From: Chloroflexota bacterium
GTDB lineage: Bacteria; Chloroflexota; Anaerolineae; Anaerolineales; UBA4823
Length of the DNA stretch: 7,231 nt
Assembly: GCA_030636125.1 (NCBI GenBank)
Contig: DAOVXM010000127.1
Location: forward strand, 1 to 7,231
Direction of reading: 5' to 3'
The position numbers and the translations under genes were made by a program. The first letter of the stretch is position 1. Every line of letters begins with the position of its first letter. Below the pieces are notes generated by a model. That model had not been told where the DNA came from, did no database searches, and worked only from the letters and a program-made list of their open reading frames with translations. Positions 1 through 5,795 of the stretch are shown here, piece by piece.

Positions 1-352
1 AAAGCATATAAACAGACAGCAATACTTCTTGGGTAAAAGATCGCAACCCGATTTTAACCTCCAATCCTTCCACCTCTTAACTACATGATACCTAACCTAA
101 TTGCCTTAGTCAAGCCCACAACGAAATTCCTAGAGAATATTAATGTCTATAGGTAGAGCTTAAGAAAAACAAAAATTACCCAGGAGAATACTCGCAACAA
201 TACCAACTCTCAATTTCACCTGCACGGCGAGGTTGGCTCGGATGGGGAGTACTGTTGGAACTGAATAAAGAGCAGAACTGGTGTATGGCGAGCGTAAGTC
301 TCAATATATAGGATGGCATCATCTTTAGTAGAATTCAGCGCAGCAGTGATAT
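1..352. other. AT-rich stretch without a supportable gene
   Basis: No reading frame here looks like a real protein. Frames are short and interrupted on both strands, and composition is clearly more AT-rich than in the genes downstream. A 60-codon minus-strand frame (398 to 216) begins inside a hairpin arm, is closed by a stop two codons upstream of its ATG, has no ribosome binding site and matches no family I recognise. A plus-strand frame closing with TAG at 288-290 has no start codon. The first 36 bases could be the last codons of an upstream gene (frame 1 ends in TAA at 34-36), but that is too short to support. I see no tRNA-like or rRNA-like segment. Confidence 0.6.
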
Positions 353-402
353 GCAAATGCCGGAAAGTAACTTGAATATAAAAACGCCAACCCGGCATTT
401 GC
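353..402. repeat. Perfect 11-bp inverted repeat upstream of herA
   Basis: GCAAATGCCGG at 353-363 is exactly complementary to CCGGCATTTGC at 392-402, leaving a 28-nt AT-rich loop. The loop contains AAGTAACTTG (365-374), a near copy of a box that recurs in the next inverted repeat. It could be a transcribed hairpin closing an upstream transcript, part of an operator array, or the end of a decayed mobile element. There is no T-run directly after the right arm, so it is not a classical intrinsic terminator. Confidence 0.7.
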
Positions 403-405
403 TAA

Positions 406-462
406 AAGTAATTTGCGGTTTTGACACCAGATTTATTTTAAAATTCATTCCGCAAATTACTT
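406..462. repeat. Perfect 13-bp inverted repeat framing a -35-like box
   Basis: AAGTAATTTGCGG at 406-418 is exactly complementary to CCGCAAATTACTT at 450-462, with a 31-nt spacer. The right arm also belongs to a second, imperfect palindrome covering 450-471 (9 of 11 arm positions match), which abuts the GTG at 471. Together with AAGTAACTTG at 365-374 this makes three copies of AAGTAAYTTG, two direct and one inverted. The arrangement suggests binding sites for a dimeric regulator or a structured 5' leader of herA; which one cannot be decided from sequence. Confidence 0.7.
421..449 (+). promoter_or_regulatory. Candidate promoter of herA
   Basis: A consensus -35 hexamer TTGACA lies at 421-426, inside the spacer of the 13-bp inverted repeat. 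At 16-17 bp spacing the -10 position (443-449) is AT-rich but a poor match to TATAAT. A better hexamer, TAAAAT at 439-444, is only 12 bp away. If used, the promoter would start herA transcription near 456, inside the right repeat arm, so a protein bound to the repeat would block it. Tentative because of the weak -10. Confidence 0.35.
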
Positions 463-536
463 AATCTGCGGTGACCAAGACTCCAGATGGAAAATCCAAT
501 AAACAGCAGTGCAAGTGCAGTTCTTTGAGAAAATTT

Positions 537-2267
537 ATGCCCAAACAATCATCGTTGAACAATACCGCAAGGTCCTCAATCGGATATGTTATCGGAGGTG
601 GGTTAAAAGAAAGTCTGCGAGTGCGCCTGAGCATACCGGCACAGGAAGTGCAAGAGGGGGGCTTTGTCGTCATCGAGGCAGGCGATTGGTTATTTTACGG
701 CCTGGTGACCGACCTGCAATTAGGCGCGACAGACCCTCGCTTCGCTGACGAACAAAGCGAGAGCCGTATGCATCCCGATTTATCAAGTCTGCTGCATGGA
801 CAGACGCTGTTCACCAATCTGGAAGTGCTACCCGCCCTGATGCTGGAACAAGGACCTGATCCAGGAGATGTCAGCGCCTACAATAACTGGCGAGCTGCGA
901 TAGAGGCGGGCCTACAGGATGAGCCACAACCGCTGCCGGTCAAAACGGTACCACCCCACCATGCCCAGGTGCGCCTGGCCAATCCAGGCGACATCGCCGA
1001 AATCTTCGGCAAAAGCGATCAAGCCGGCAATTTCATCATCGGTTACACCCGCGAAGGTGAACACCCCGTGTGCATCAATTTGGATAAATTCATGCAGCGC
1101 TCTTCGGGAGTATTTGGGGCTACCGGAACTGGAAAATCCTTCCTCACTCGTATCGTCCTGGCGGGCTTGATCCACTACAACAGCGCCTCAGTGCTGGTCT
1201 TCGACATGCATAATGAATATGGCCTGGATGATATCGCTTCTGATACTGGCCAGCGCGTGATAGGTCTACGAACCAAATTCCCAAGCCGGGTGCGGGTTGT
1301 AGGTCTGGGGCAAGGGGCGCAAATACGAGGCCAGATCCCCGATTTTAACCTCGAGATCGCCATGAGCGATATCCAGCCCGAGGACATTGAGCTACTTACT
1401 CGCGAGCTTAATCTTAAAGAGACCACTCCGACCACCCTGGAGGCTTTGGTCAGCTCTTTCGGACCAAAAAACTGGTTCGCTAAATTTAAAAGGATGAAAC
1501 TAGGCGAGACGATCGAGACAGAAGATGGCAAAAAAGCCCCTTCACCAGAGAGCGTCGCTGCGTGGGCTAATTCAGTCGGTACGAACGTTATGGCCGCGGA
1601 GGGATTGCACAATAAATTACGCAGAGTTTTTAACCTGCCATACCTGGTAAAAAAAACCGCTGCTGACAGCCTCGGCGAGAGCATCAAAACCCTGGAGGCT
1701 GGAGGAAATATAGTCTTATCCTTCGGAAAGCACGAGAGCGACCTGGATTACTTGCTGGTCAGCAATTTACTCACCCGCAAGATCCGAGAGCGCTGGGAAG
1801 AGCGCACTAACTCCTATCGCACTTCTGGTGAGAATGAACCTCGGCAGTTGGTGATCGTGGTTGAAGAAGCACACAAGCTGCTCAACCGCGAGATGGCTGC
1901 CCAAACCACCTTCAGCACCATCGCGCGCGAGATGCGCAAGTACTATGTCACCTTGTTGATCGTGGACCAGCGCCCCTCCCAAATCTACGACGAGGTTATG
2001 TCCCAATTGGGCACGCGTATCTCCGGTTGGCTGGGCGACGAAGACGATATCCGGGCGGTGCTCTCCGGCCTGGCCGGGCGTGATGCCCTGCGCGGTATGC
2101 TGGCCCGCTTACAGCCCAAAGAAGAGGTGCTGCTCTTAGGTTGGGGCGTGCCGATGCCATTACCCATACGCTCACGCCGTTATGACGATCATTTCTGGGA
2201 TGAATTATTGGACAAATCCGAGGGTAAACGCGGTCAGGCTCAAATCATGAAAGAACTAGGCTTCTAG
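537..2267 (+). CDS. herA: HerA-type DNA translocase ATPase (DUF87 family)
   Basis: A hexameric FtsK/HerA-superfamily ATPase. In archaea HerA pumps DNA and works with the nuclease NurA in double-strand-break end resection; bacterial relatives act in repair or, with other nucleases, in phage defence. From the ATG at 537 the protein has 576 residues. The N-terminal part (about 13-115) has the HAS-barrel look with IGYVIGGGLKE. Walker A is GATGTGKS at 194-201, Walker B is VIVVEEAHK at 439-447, and VDQRPSQI at 476-483 matches the conserved motif after the third strand. A helical insert sits between the two Walker motifs. The frame also opens at GTG 471 (598 aa), but that start has no ribosome binding site, overlaps a palindrome and adds a low-complexity leader; ATG 537 has a weak GAGA 6 nt upstream and puts the conserved GYVIGGG near the N-terminus, as is usual in the family. 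No nurA gene is visible, so the nuclease partner, if any, is elsewhere. Confidence 0.92.
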   Translation: MPKQSSLNNTARSSIGYVIGGGLKESLRVRLSIPAQEVQEGGFVVIEAGDWLFYGLVTDLQLGATDPRFADEQSESRMHPDLSSLLHGQTLFTNLEVLPALMLEQGPDPGDVSAYNNWRAAIEAGLQDEPQPLPVKTVPPHHAQVRLANPGDIAEIFGKSDQAGNFIIGYTREGEHPVCINLDKFMQRSSGVFGATGTGKSFLTRIVLAGLIHYNSASVLVFDMHNEYGLDDIASDTGQRVIGLRTKFPSRVRVVGLGQGAQIRGQIPDFNLEIAMSDIQPEDIELLTRELNLKETTPTTLEALVSSFGPKNWFAKFKRMKLGETIETEDGKKAPSPESVAAWANSVGTNVMAAEGLHNKLRRVFNLPYLVKKTAADSLGESIKTLEAGGNIVLSFGKHESDLDYLLVSNLLTRKIRERWEERTNSYRTSGENEPRQLVIVVEEAHKLLNREMAAQTTFSTIAREMRKYYVTLLIVDQRPSQIYDEVMSQLGTRISGWLGDEDDIRAVLSGLAGRDALRGMLARLQPKEEVLLLGWGVPMPLPIRSRRYDDHFWDELLDKSEGKRGQAQIMKELGF

Positions 2268-2317
2268 TGTTGCGCGGCGAAAGTGACTCGATAGTTTGGT
2301 AATAATGGCGCAACACT
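2266..2317. repeat. Perfect 10-bp inverted repeat at the herA stop codon
   Basis: AGTGTTGCGC at 2266-2275 is exactly complementary to GCGCAACACT at 2308-2317, with a 32-nt spacer. The left arm begins in the TAG stop of herA (2265-2267). The transcript could form a 10-bp hairpin immediately after the coding region. With no T-run after the right arm (TTAAGC follows) it is more likely an mRNA 3'-end stabiliser or Rho-associated structure than an intrinsic terminator. Its position suggests that herA is transcribed separately from the genes that follow. Confidence 0.6.
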
Positions 2318-2381
2318 TTAAGCAGTTGGGCAGGAGACAACAGAAACCACCGATACATTTAGGCCCAACTGCACTAGTACT

Positions 2382-2543
2382 TTGCGGCGGAAATACTGGG
2401 CGGTGGCAAAAGGTTTCCGTGAGATCGCTTCTGACTGCGATTTGGACAACCAAGTCAGCGAGAAGGCCCACCTGGCCTTAGGATACGAAGAAGTGGAGCG
2501 ATTAATCCACTTCAGAAAATCGCTTCAAGATATCGAAGAGTAA
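2382..2543 (+). CDS. Possible small hypothetical protein, or remnant of a longer one
   Basis: A frame is open from 2322 to the TAA at 2541-2543, but contains no ATG; the first usable starts are TTG 2382 (53 aa) and GTG 2403 (46 aa), neither with a good ribosome binding site. The peptide reads like a genuine soluble helical protein: charged and amphipathic, with segments such as KYWAVAKGFREIASDCD and LALGYEEVERLIHFRKSL. It ends 12 nt before the DinB-like gene, the spacing expected in an operon. I do not recognise the family. Upstream in the same frame, AGGAG (2332-2336) is followed by codons reading TTETTD, which looks like an N-terminus whose ATG has been lost, so a pseudogene is a real alternative. 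The interval 2318-2381 holds nothing else I can identify. Confidence 0.4.
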   Translation: MRRKYWAVAKGFREIASDCDLDNQVSEKAHLALGYEEVERLIHFRKSLQDIEE

Positions 2544-2555
2544 GTAGGTGATACT

Positions 2556-3416
2556 ATGAAACCAACTAAGCTATCCCAAGCAGTGCAGAACTACGCCGAG
2601 ATTACACATCTCTTGACAGACAGTGAGCTGGAACGCGAATGGTCCTGGAAGGACTACAATGAAGGTGTGCGATTCGCCTTCTTCCGGGTCTACGAAGAGC
2701 TGCGTCAACTCGCCGCCCGGCTGGGAAGCTCCCGGTCGAGGTCAAGCCACCCACTGACCACAGCCCAGCTTACACTCGCCCAGTACCACGCTGCTTACCG
2801 AGATATGCAGGCGGTCCTAATTGGGGTGAGTGATGCTGAAGCGGCCCGCCCACCGGCTGAGGACGAATGGCCTGTGCGAGAGGCACTGGTTCATATCATC
2901 AGTGCTGAGCGCGCTTTTTTTGCCGTCAACCTCGACGCCCTTGAGCGCGTGCGCAGCGAAGATGGACGTCCCCTGGAAATGAGTGAGGAGGCCTGGGACG
3001 CTTTCTGGATGGGAGATACCTTCAAGAAACTCAAAGAGGGGGCTGCCTCGAGTGAACTACTAGCTTATTACGACAAACTACACTGGCGGATACTAACAGA
3101 ATTAACTGGCATAACCGAGGATGAATTGCTCACACCGGTGGTCTTCTGGGAAAGTACTCCCATGTCTTTAGAGTTCCGTACCCACCGTTTTGATGCGCAC
3201 TTGCGCCAGCATACGATCCAGGTAGAAAAAACGCTCGAAGCCATAAATATTCCATTTACAGAAGCCAAACGCCTCCTGCGCCTGATCTATGCAGCACTGG
3301 CAGAGGTAGAGACACAGACCATTGGGGCATGGGATTTTGGCGCAGCAGAGCAAGGGAAGGTCCTCGCCCTAATTAATGGTTATACTGACGAGATCAACGA
3401 AATTTTGAAAGGATGA
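2556..3416 (+). CDS. DinB-fold putative metalloprotein
   Basis: A 286-residue soluble protein of the DinB/YfiT-like four-helix-bundle superfamily. Members usually carry a metal held by three histidines; some are thiol transferases (bacillithiol or mycothiol S-transferases), and most have no known substrate. The core (about 70-235) contains the typical DEWPVREALVHI helix start with H113, and RFDAHLRQH with H215 and H219 as the HxxxH pair, so the triad is plausibly H113/H215/H219. At 286 aa it is longer than a usual single DinB domain of about 150-170 aa: the first 70 residues and a C-terminal part (236-286) form helical extensions of unknown role. AGGTG at 2546-2550 lies 5 nt before the ATG and supports this start. 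A 12-nt gap to the dehydrogenase gene suggests co-transcription. Substrate unknown. Confidence 0.82.
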   Translation: MKPTKLSQAVQNYAEITHLLTDSELEREWSWKDYNEGVRFAFFRVYEELRQLAARLGSSRSRSSHPLTTAQLTLAQYHAAYRDMQAVLIGVSDAEAARPPAEDEWPVREALVHIISAERAFFAVNLDALERVRSEDGRPLEMSEEAWDAFWMGDTFKKLKEGAASSELLAYYDKLHWRILTELTGITEDELLTPVVFWESTPMSLEFRTHRFDAHLRQHTIQVEKTLEAINIPFTEAKRLLRLIYAALAEVETQTIGAWDFGAAEQGKVLALINGYTDEINEILKG

Positions 3417-3428
3417 GAGGGAGCCAAT

Positions 3429-4151
3429 ATGAAATCTATTGCAGATCAAACTGCCATTGTAACCGGTGCCGGAAGTGGCATCGGGCGCGGCATCGCTCTG
3501 GCTCTGGCACAAGAAAGAGCCCGCGTAGTCGTCTCCGGAAGGCGTGCGCATAAAATTGAGGAGACCGCAAGCGCGATCAGCGAGACCGAGGTTGATGTCC
3601 TGGCTGTGCAAGCCGATGTTTCTCAGCCAGAAGACGTTGACAGGTTGGTCAAAACCACACTTGATAAATTTGGTTCTGTAGATATCTTGATCAACAACGC
3701 GGGGATCGGTGGTGGCGGCCCGATCCATACCCATGATATCGCCACCTGGAACCGTGTTATGGATGTCAACTTGAGCGGTGCTTTCCTCATGACCACGGCC
3801 GTCTTGCCTTATATGCGCTCACAAGAGAACGGGCATATCATCAATATCAGCTCCGAATCCGGTCTGGATCATTATGTAGGCAATGGCGCTTATGGGGTAT
3901 CCAAGCACGCGCTTAACGCCCTTGGAGAGTACACCCAAAGAGAGAACCAAGAGCTGAACATCCGCATAAATACCATCTGTCCGGGCATGGTCGTGACCGA
4001 AATGACCGCCAATGCCCCAGGCCTGGATCACGAGAAGTGCCTCTGCCCAGAGGATATTGCCGACCTGGTGATCTGGTTGCTAACACGCCGGCCTAATATC
4101 AAAATCGGCACTCCTATCCTGATCCAGACCATGCAAAACCCCTGGAAATAA
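3429..4151 (+). CDS. Short-chain dehydrogenase/reductase (classical SDR)
   Basis: A 240-residue NAD(P)-dependent cytosolic oxidoreductase of the classical SDR family; length is normal. The cofactor loop TGAGSGIG is at 12-19, the adenine-contacting Asp at 63 (ADV), NNAG at 89-92 and the structural/catalytic Asn at 114. The active site is the Ser of ISSESG (S142 by spacing), Y155 and K159 in YGVSK, followed by the PG motif at 185-186. SGRR after the second strand (36-39) has the basic residues typical of NADP(H)-preferring members. The substrate-binding loop is short, and the protein ends without the usual glycine-rich C-terminal tail of ketoacyl reductases, so the substrate cannot be named. 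The AGGGAG at 3418-3423, 5 nt before ATG, is the strongest ribosome binding site of this gene pair. The gene lies 12 nt after the DinB-fold gene and probably shares its transcript. Confidence 0.94.
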   Translation: MKSIADQTAIVTGAGSGIGRGIALALAQERARVVVSGRRAHKIEETASAISETEVDVLAVQADVSQPEDVDRLVKTTLDKFGSVDILINNAGIGGGGPIHTHDIATWNRVMDVNLSGAFLMTTAVLPYMRSQENGHIINISSESGLDHYVGNGAYGVSKHALNALGEYTQRENQELNIRINTICPGMVVTEMTANAPGLDHEKCLCPEDIADLVIWLLTRRPNIKIGTPILIQTMQNPWK

Positions 4152-4163
4152 ACACCAATCTCC

Positions 4164-4228
4164 CTCAACCCCATCCAGCAACGGCTCTCTGGGAACCACT
4201 CGTGGAAGCAGGCAGGGGTGGGATTGAG
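4164..4228. repeat. Long imperfect hairpin between the two gene clusters
   Basis: CTCAACCCCATCC at 4164-4176 can pair with 4216-4228 (GGGTGGGATTGAG): 11 Watson-Crick pairs, one U-G wobble and one C-A mismatch, around a 39-nt loop. It begins 12 nt after the dehydrogenase stop codon. It may end the upstream transcript, although the loop is long and only a weak T-rich segment follows. It sits directly against the promoter-like box at 4231, so it separates the upstream operon from the downstream one. Confidence 0.5.
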
Positions 4229-4230
4229 TG

Positions 4231-4239
4231 TGTTACAAT
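4231..4239 (+). promoter_or_regulatory. Extended -10 promoter box
   Basis: TGTTACAAT matches the extended -10 pattern TGnTATAAT with one mismatch in the hexamer (TACAAT, 4234-4239). No good -35 hexamer lies 16-18 bp upstream, which extended -10 promoters tolerate. Transcription would begin near 4246-4247, only about 3-4 nt before the ATG at 4250, giving a nearly leaderless message; this agrees with the absence of a Shine-Dalgarno sequence there. Confidence 0.5.
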
Positions 4240-4249
4240 TTCCCACCCG

Positions 4250-4915
4250 ATGAAAGAGTCCTACTTTTCACCAGAGAGCTACGAGCAAAAAGCTCAAGAA
4301 ATGTACCAGCAAGTCCTGCCATACCGTCGCAGACGTGCGTTCGGCTTTAACCCAAAAGACTCGGCCTTGTTGGTACTGGACATGCAGTCTTACTTCCTGG
4401 ATCCAGCCTCGCACGCTTATATCCCCAGCGCCAGAGCGATTATTCCAAACTTACAGAGTTTGATAAAAGCCTATGCGGAGCGCGACTTTCCGGTCTTCTT
4501 TACTCAACATATCAACACCTCTGAAAACGCCGGTCTTATGGACACCTGGTGGCGAGATTTAATCACGGCAGATTCGCCCACCAGCAAGATAACCCCCGAG
4601 CTCGACACATCTGATGGTGTCCTACTCCAAAAAAGCCAGTACGACGCGTTCTACAAAACATCCTTGGCTGAACTATTGCGAGGAGAGTCAAAAAACCAGG
4701 TGATCATTTGTGGTGTGATGACCCATCTTTGCTGCGAGACAACTGCTCGCTCAGCTTTCATTCAGGGATTCGATGTCTTTTTCACGGTTGACGGCACTGC
4801 CACGTACAACCAAGAACACCATCTGGCTACCCTGTTGAACCTATCTCACGGATTCGCAACACCGCTGCTGATAGGTGAAGTTTTAGCTTATATGCATAAA
4901 TATGACGCAGACTGA
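4250..4915 (+). CDS. Isochorismatase-fold cysteine hydrolase
   Basis: A 221-residue cytosolic member of the isochorismatase-like hydrolase family. The catalytic triad can be read as D44 in LVLDMQ, K128 in LLQKSQYDAF and C161 in GVMTHLCCETTA. Family members with this Cys (nicotinamidase, N-carbamoylsarcosine amidase) hydrolyse amides through a thioester. Around the active site the sequence most resembles the EntB/DhbB/PhzD isochorismatase group (DMQ-YF, YDAF near the Lys, THL-C-ETTA), which has Gly instead of Cys, so it is probably not a true isochorismatase. No aryl-carrier domain is attached. The frame is open to GTG 4202, but that would start inside the upstream hairpin; ATG 4250 gives the normal family length and follows the promoter box. 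The end overlaps the next gene by 14 bp, indicating translational coupling. Substrate unknown. Confidence 0.9.
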   Translation: MKESYFSPESYEQKAQEMYQQVLPYRRRRAFGFNPKDSALLVLDMQSYFLDPASHAYIPSARAIIPNLQSLIKAYAERDFPVFFTQHINTSENAGLMDTWWRDLITADSPTSKITPELDTSDGVLLQKSQYDAFYKTSLAELLRGESKNQVIICGVMTHLCCETTARSAFIQGFDVFFTVDGTATYNQEHHLATLLNLSHGFATPLLIGEVLAYMHKYDAD

Positions 4916-5795
4916 AGAGGTAACCATCATTGGCGCTGGGCCGGCGGGGTTATCCGCGGCTCTGCAACTCAAACGTTACGGTATCACACCCCTGCTCCTT
5001 GAACCAGAGGAGATGGGTGGTCTGCTCAGGAATGCTAACCTGGTGGAGAATTATCCAGGCTTTCCAGGAGGAATTCCAGGGATACAACTGGTTGAACTCT
5101 TTAAGGAACAGGCAAAGAAAATCTCCATTTCTATTACCAAGGAAAGAGTGGTCGACCTCACTCACGATGGGCAGCTATTCCAGGTGGTGACCGATTCGGA
5201 CATGCACCCATCACGGATTGTCCTCATCGCTTCGGGCACCAAACCCAAAACCTTCAGCGATTTATTTATAAGCAAAGCCCTGCAGGATAAGGTCTTATAC
5301 GAGGTGCACCCCATTCTGCATCTCAAGGGGGTACATATCACCATCGTTGGGGCTGGCGATGCGGCCTTTGACTACGCACTAAACCTAGGCAGACACAACC
5401 AGGTTACCATCCTAAACCGGGGTGAGCGAATAAAGTGTCTGCCGTTGTTGTGGGAACGGGTTGGTGTTTCGCCAAATATCAGCTACCGACAAAAAACCAA
5501 GATCATCGAGTTAACGGACACTCCCGACAATGGAATGAGACTGAAGTGCAAGAATCCTGAAGGAATATTTCAATTAAATACAAATTATCTTATCGGTGCA
5601 ATTGGCCGAGAAGCCCAGCTCGACTATGTGCCCAGCCAAACCCTGGAAAGTATCCATGAACTTGAAAACCAGGGAGCACTCTACCAGGTAGGAGATGTGT
5701 GCAACGGCATTTACCGGCAGACTTCCATCGCGGTTGGGCAAGGGGTTTTGGCAGCAATGAAAATTTATCGACTATTAAGGGAGCACACCATATGA
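4902..5795 (+). CDS. FAD-dependent NAD(P)H oxidoreductase, thioredoxin-reductase fold without CxxC
   Basis: A 297-residue flavoprotein with the two-nucleotide-domain layout of low-molecular-weight thioredoxin reductases. FAD binding: GAGPAG at 11-16, ENYPGFPGG at 49-57, ASGT at 110-113 and GDVCNGIYRQTSIAVGQG at 264-281. NAD(P)H binding: IVGAGDAA at 148-155. The redox CxxC that thioredoxin reductases carry just before the second glycine loop is missing; the stretch 129-138 contains no cysteine, and the only cysteines (179, 216, 267) are scattered. This resembles the YumC-type ferredoxin/flavodoxin-NADP reductases, which share the fold and lack CxxC, although it is shorter than those. A likely role is moving electrons from NAD(P)H to a ferredoxin or flavodoxin. 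It starts inside the hydrolase gene with no Shine-Dalgarno, and its TGA overlaps the ATG of the radical SAM gene, so it is probably made together with that enzyme and may serve as its reductant source. Confidence 0.88.
   Translation: MTQTEEVTIIGAGPAGLSAALQLKRYGITPLLLEPEEMGGLLRNANLVENYPGFPGGIPGIQLVELFKEQAKKISISITKERVVDLTHDGQLFQVVTDSDMHPSRIVLIASGTKPKTFSDLFISKALQDKVLYEVHPILHLKGVHITIVGAGDAAFDYALNLGRHNQVTILNRGERIKCLPLLWERVGVSPNISYRQKTKIIELTDTPDNGMRLKCKNPEGIFQLNTNYLIGAIGREAQLDYVPSQTLESIHELENQGALYQVGDVCNGIYRQTSIAVGQGVLAAMKIYRLLREHTI
5777..5783 (+). promoter_or_regulatory. Ribosome binding site of the radical SAM gene
   Basis: AAGGGAG lies 8 nt before the ATG at 5792. It decides the start: the frame is open back to 5699, but no such site precedes earlier codons, and starting at 5792 gives the ATGA stop-start overlap with the flavoprotein gene. 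Confidence 0.8.

Noticed and set aside
150..290. Plus-strand frame with a tryptophan-rich stretch (RRGWLGWGVLLELN) ending in TAG at 288-290
   Set aside because: No start codon, short, and no recognisable family; could be a decayed gene end but not supportable.
216..398. 60-codon minus-strand frame with ATG
   Set aside because: No ribosome binding site, starts in the arm of an inverted repeat, isolated, in AT-rich DNA, and resembles no family.
471..536. GTG 471 as start of herA
   Set aside because: No Shine-Dalgarno, lies on a palindrome, and would add 22 residues before the usual N-terminus of the family; kept only as an alternative.
1175..1687. 170-codon minus-strand frame inside herA
   Set aside because: Shadow of the strongly conserved HerA coding frame, no family resemblance.
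4202..4249. GTG 4202 as start of the hydrolase
   Set aside because: Falls within the hairpin and upstream of the -10 box; ATG 4250 gives a normal-length protein.
5699..5791. ATG 5699 as start of the radical SAM gene
   Set aside because: It would overlap the flavoprotein gene by almost 100 bp; ATG 5792 has a strong ribosome binding site and the ATGA overlap.
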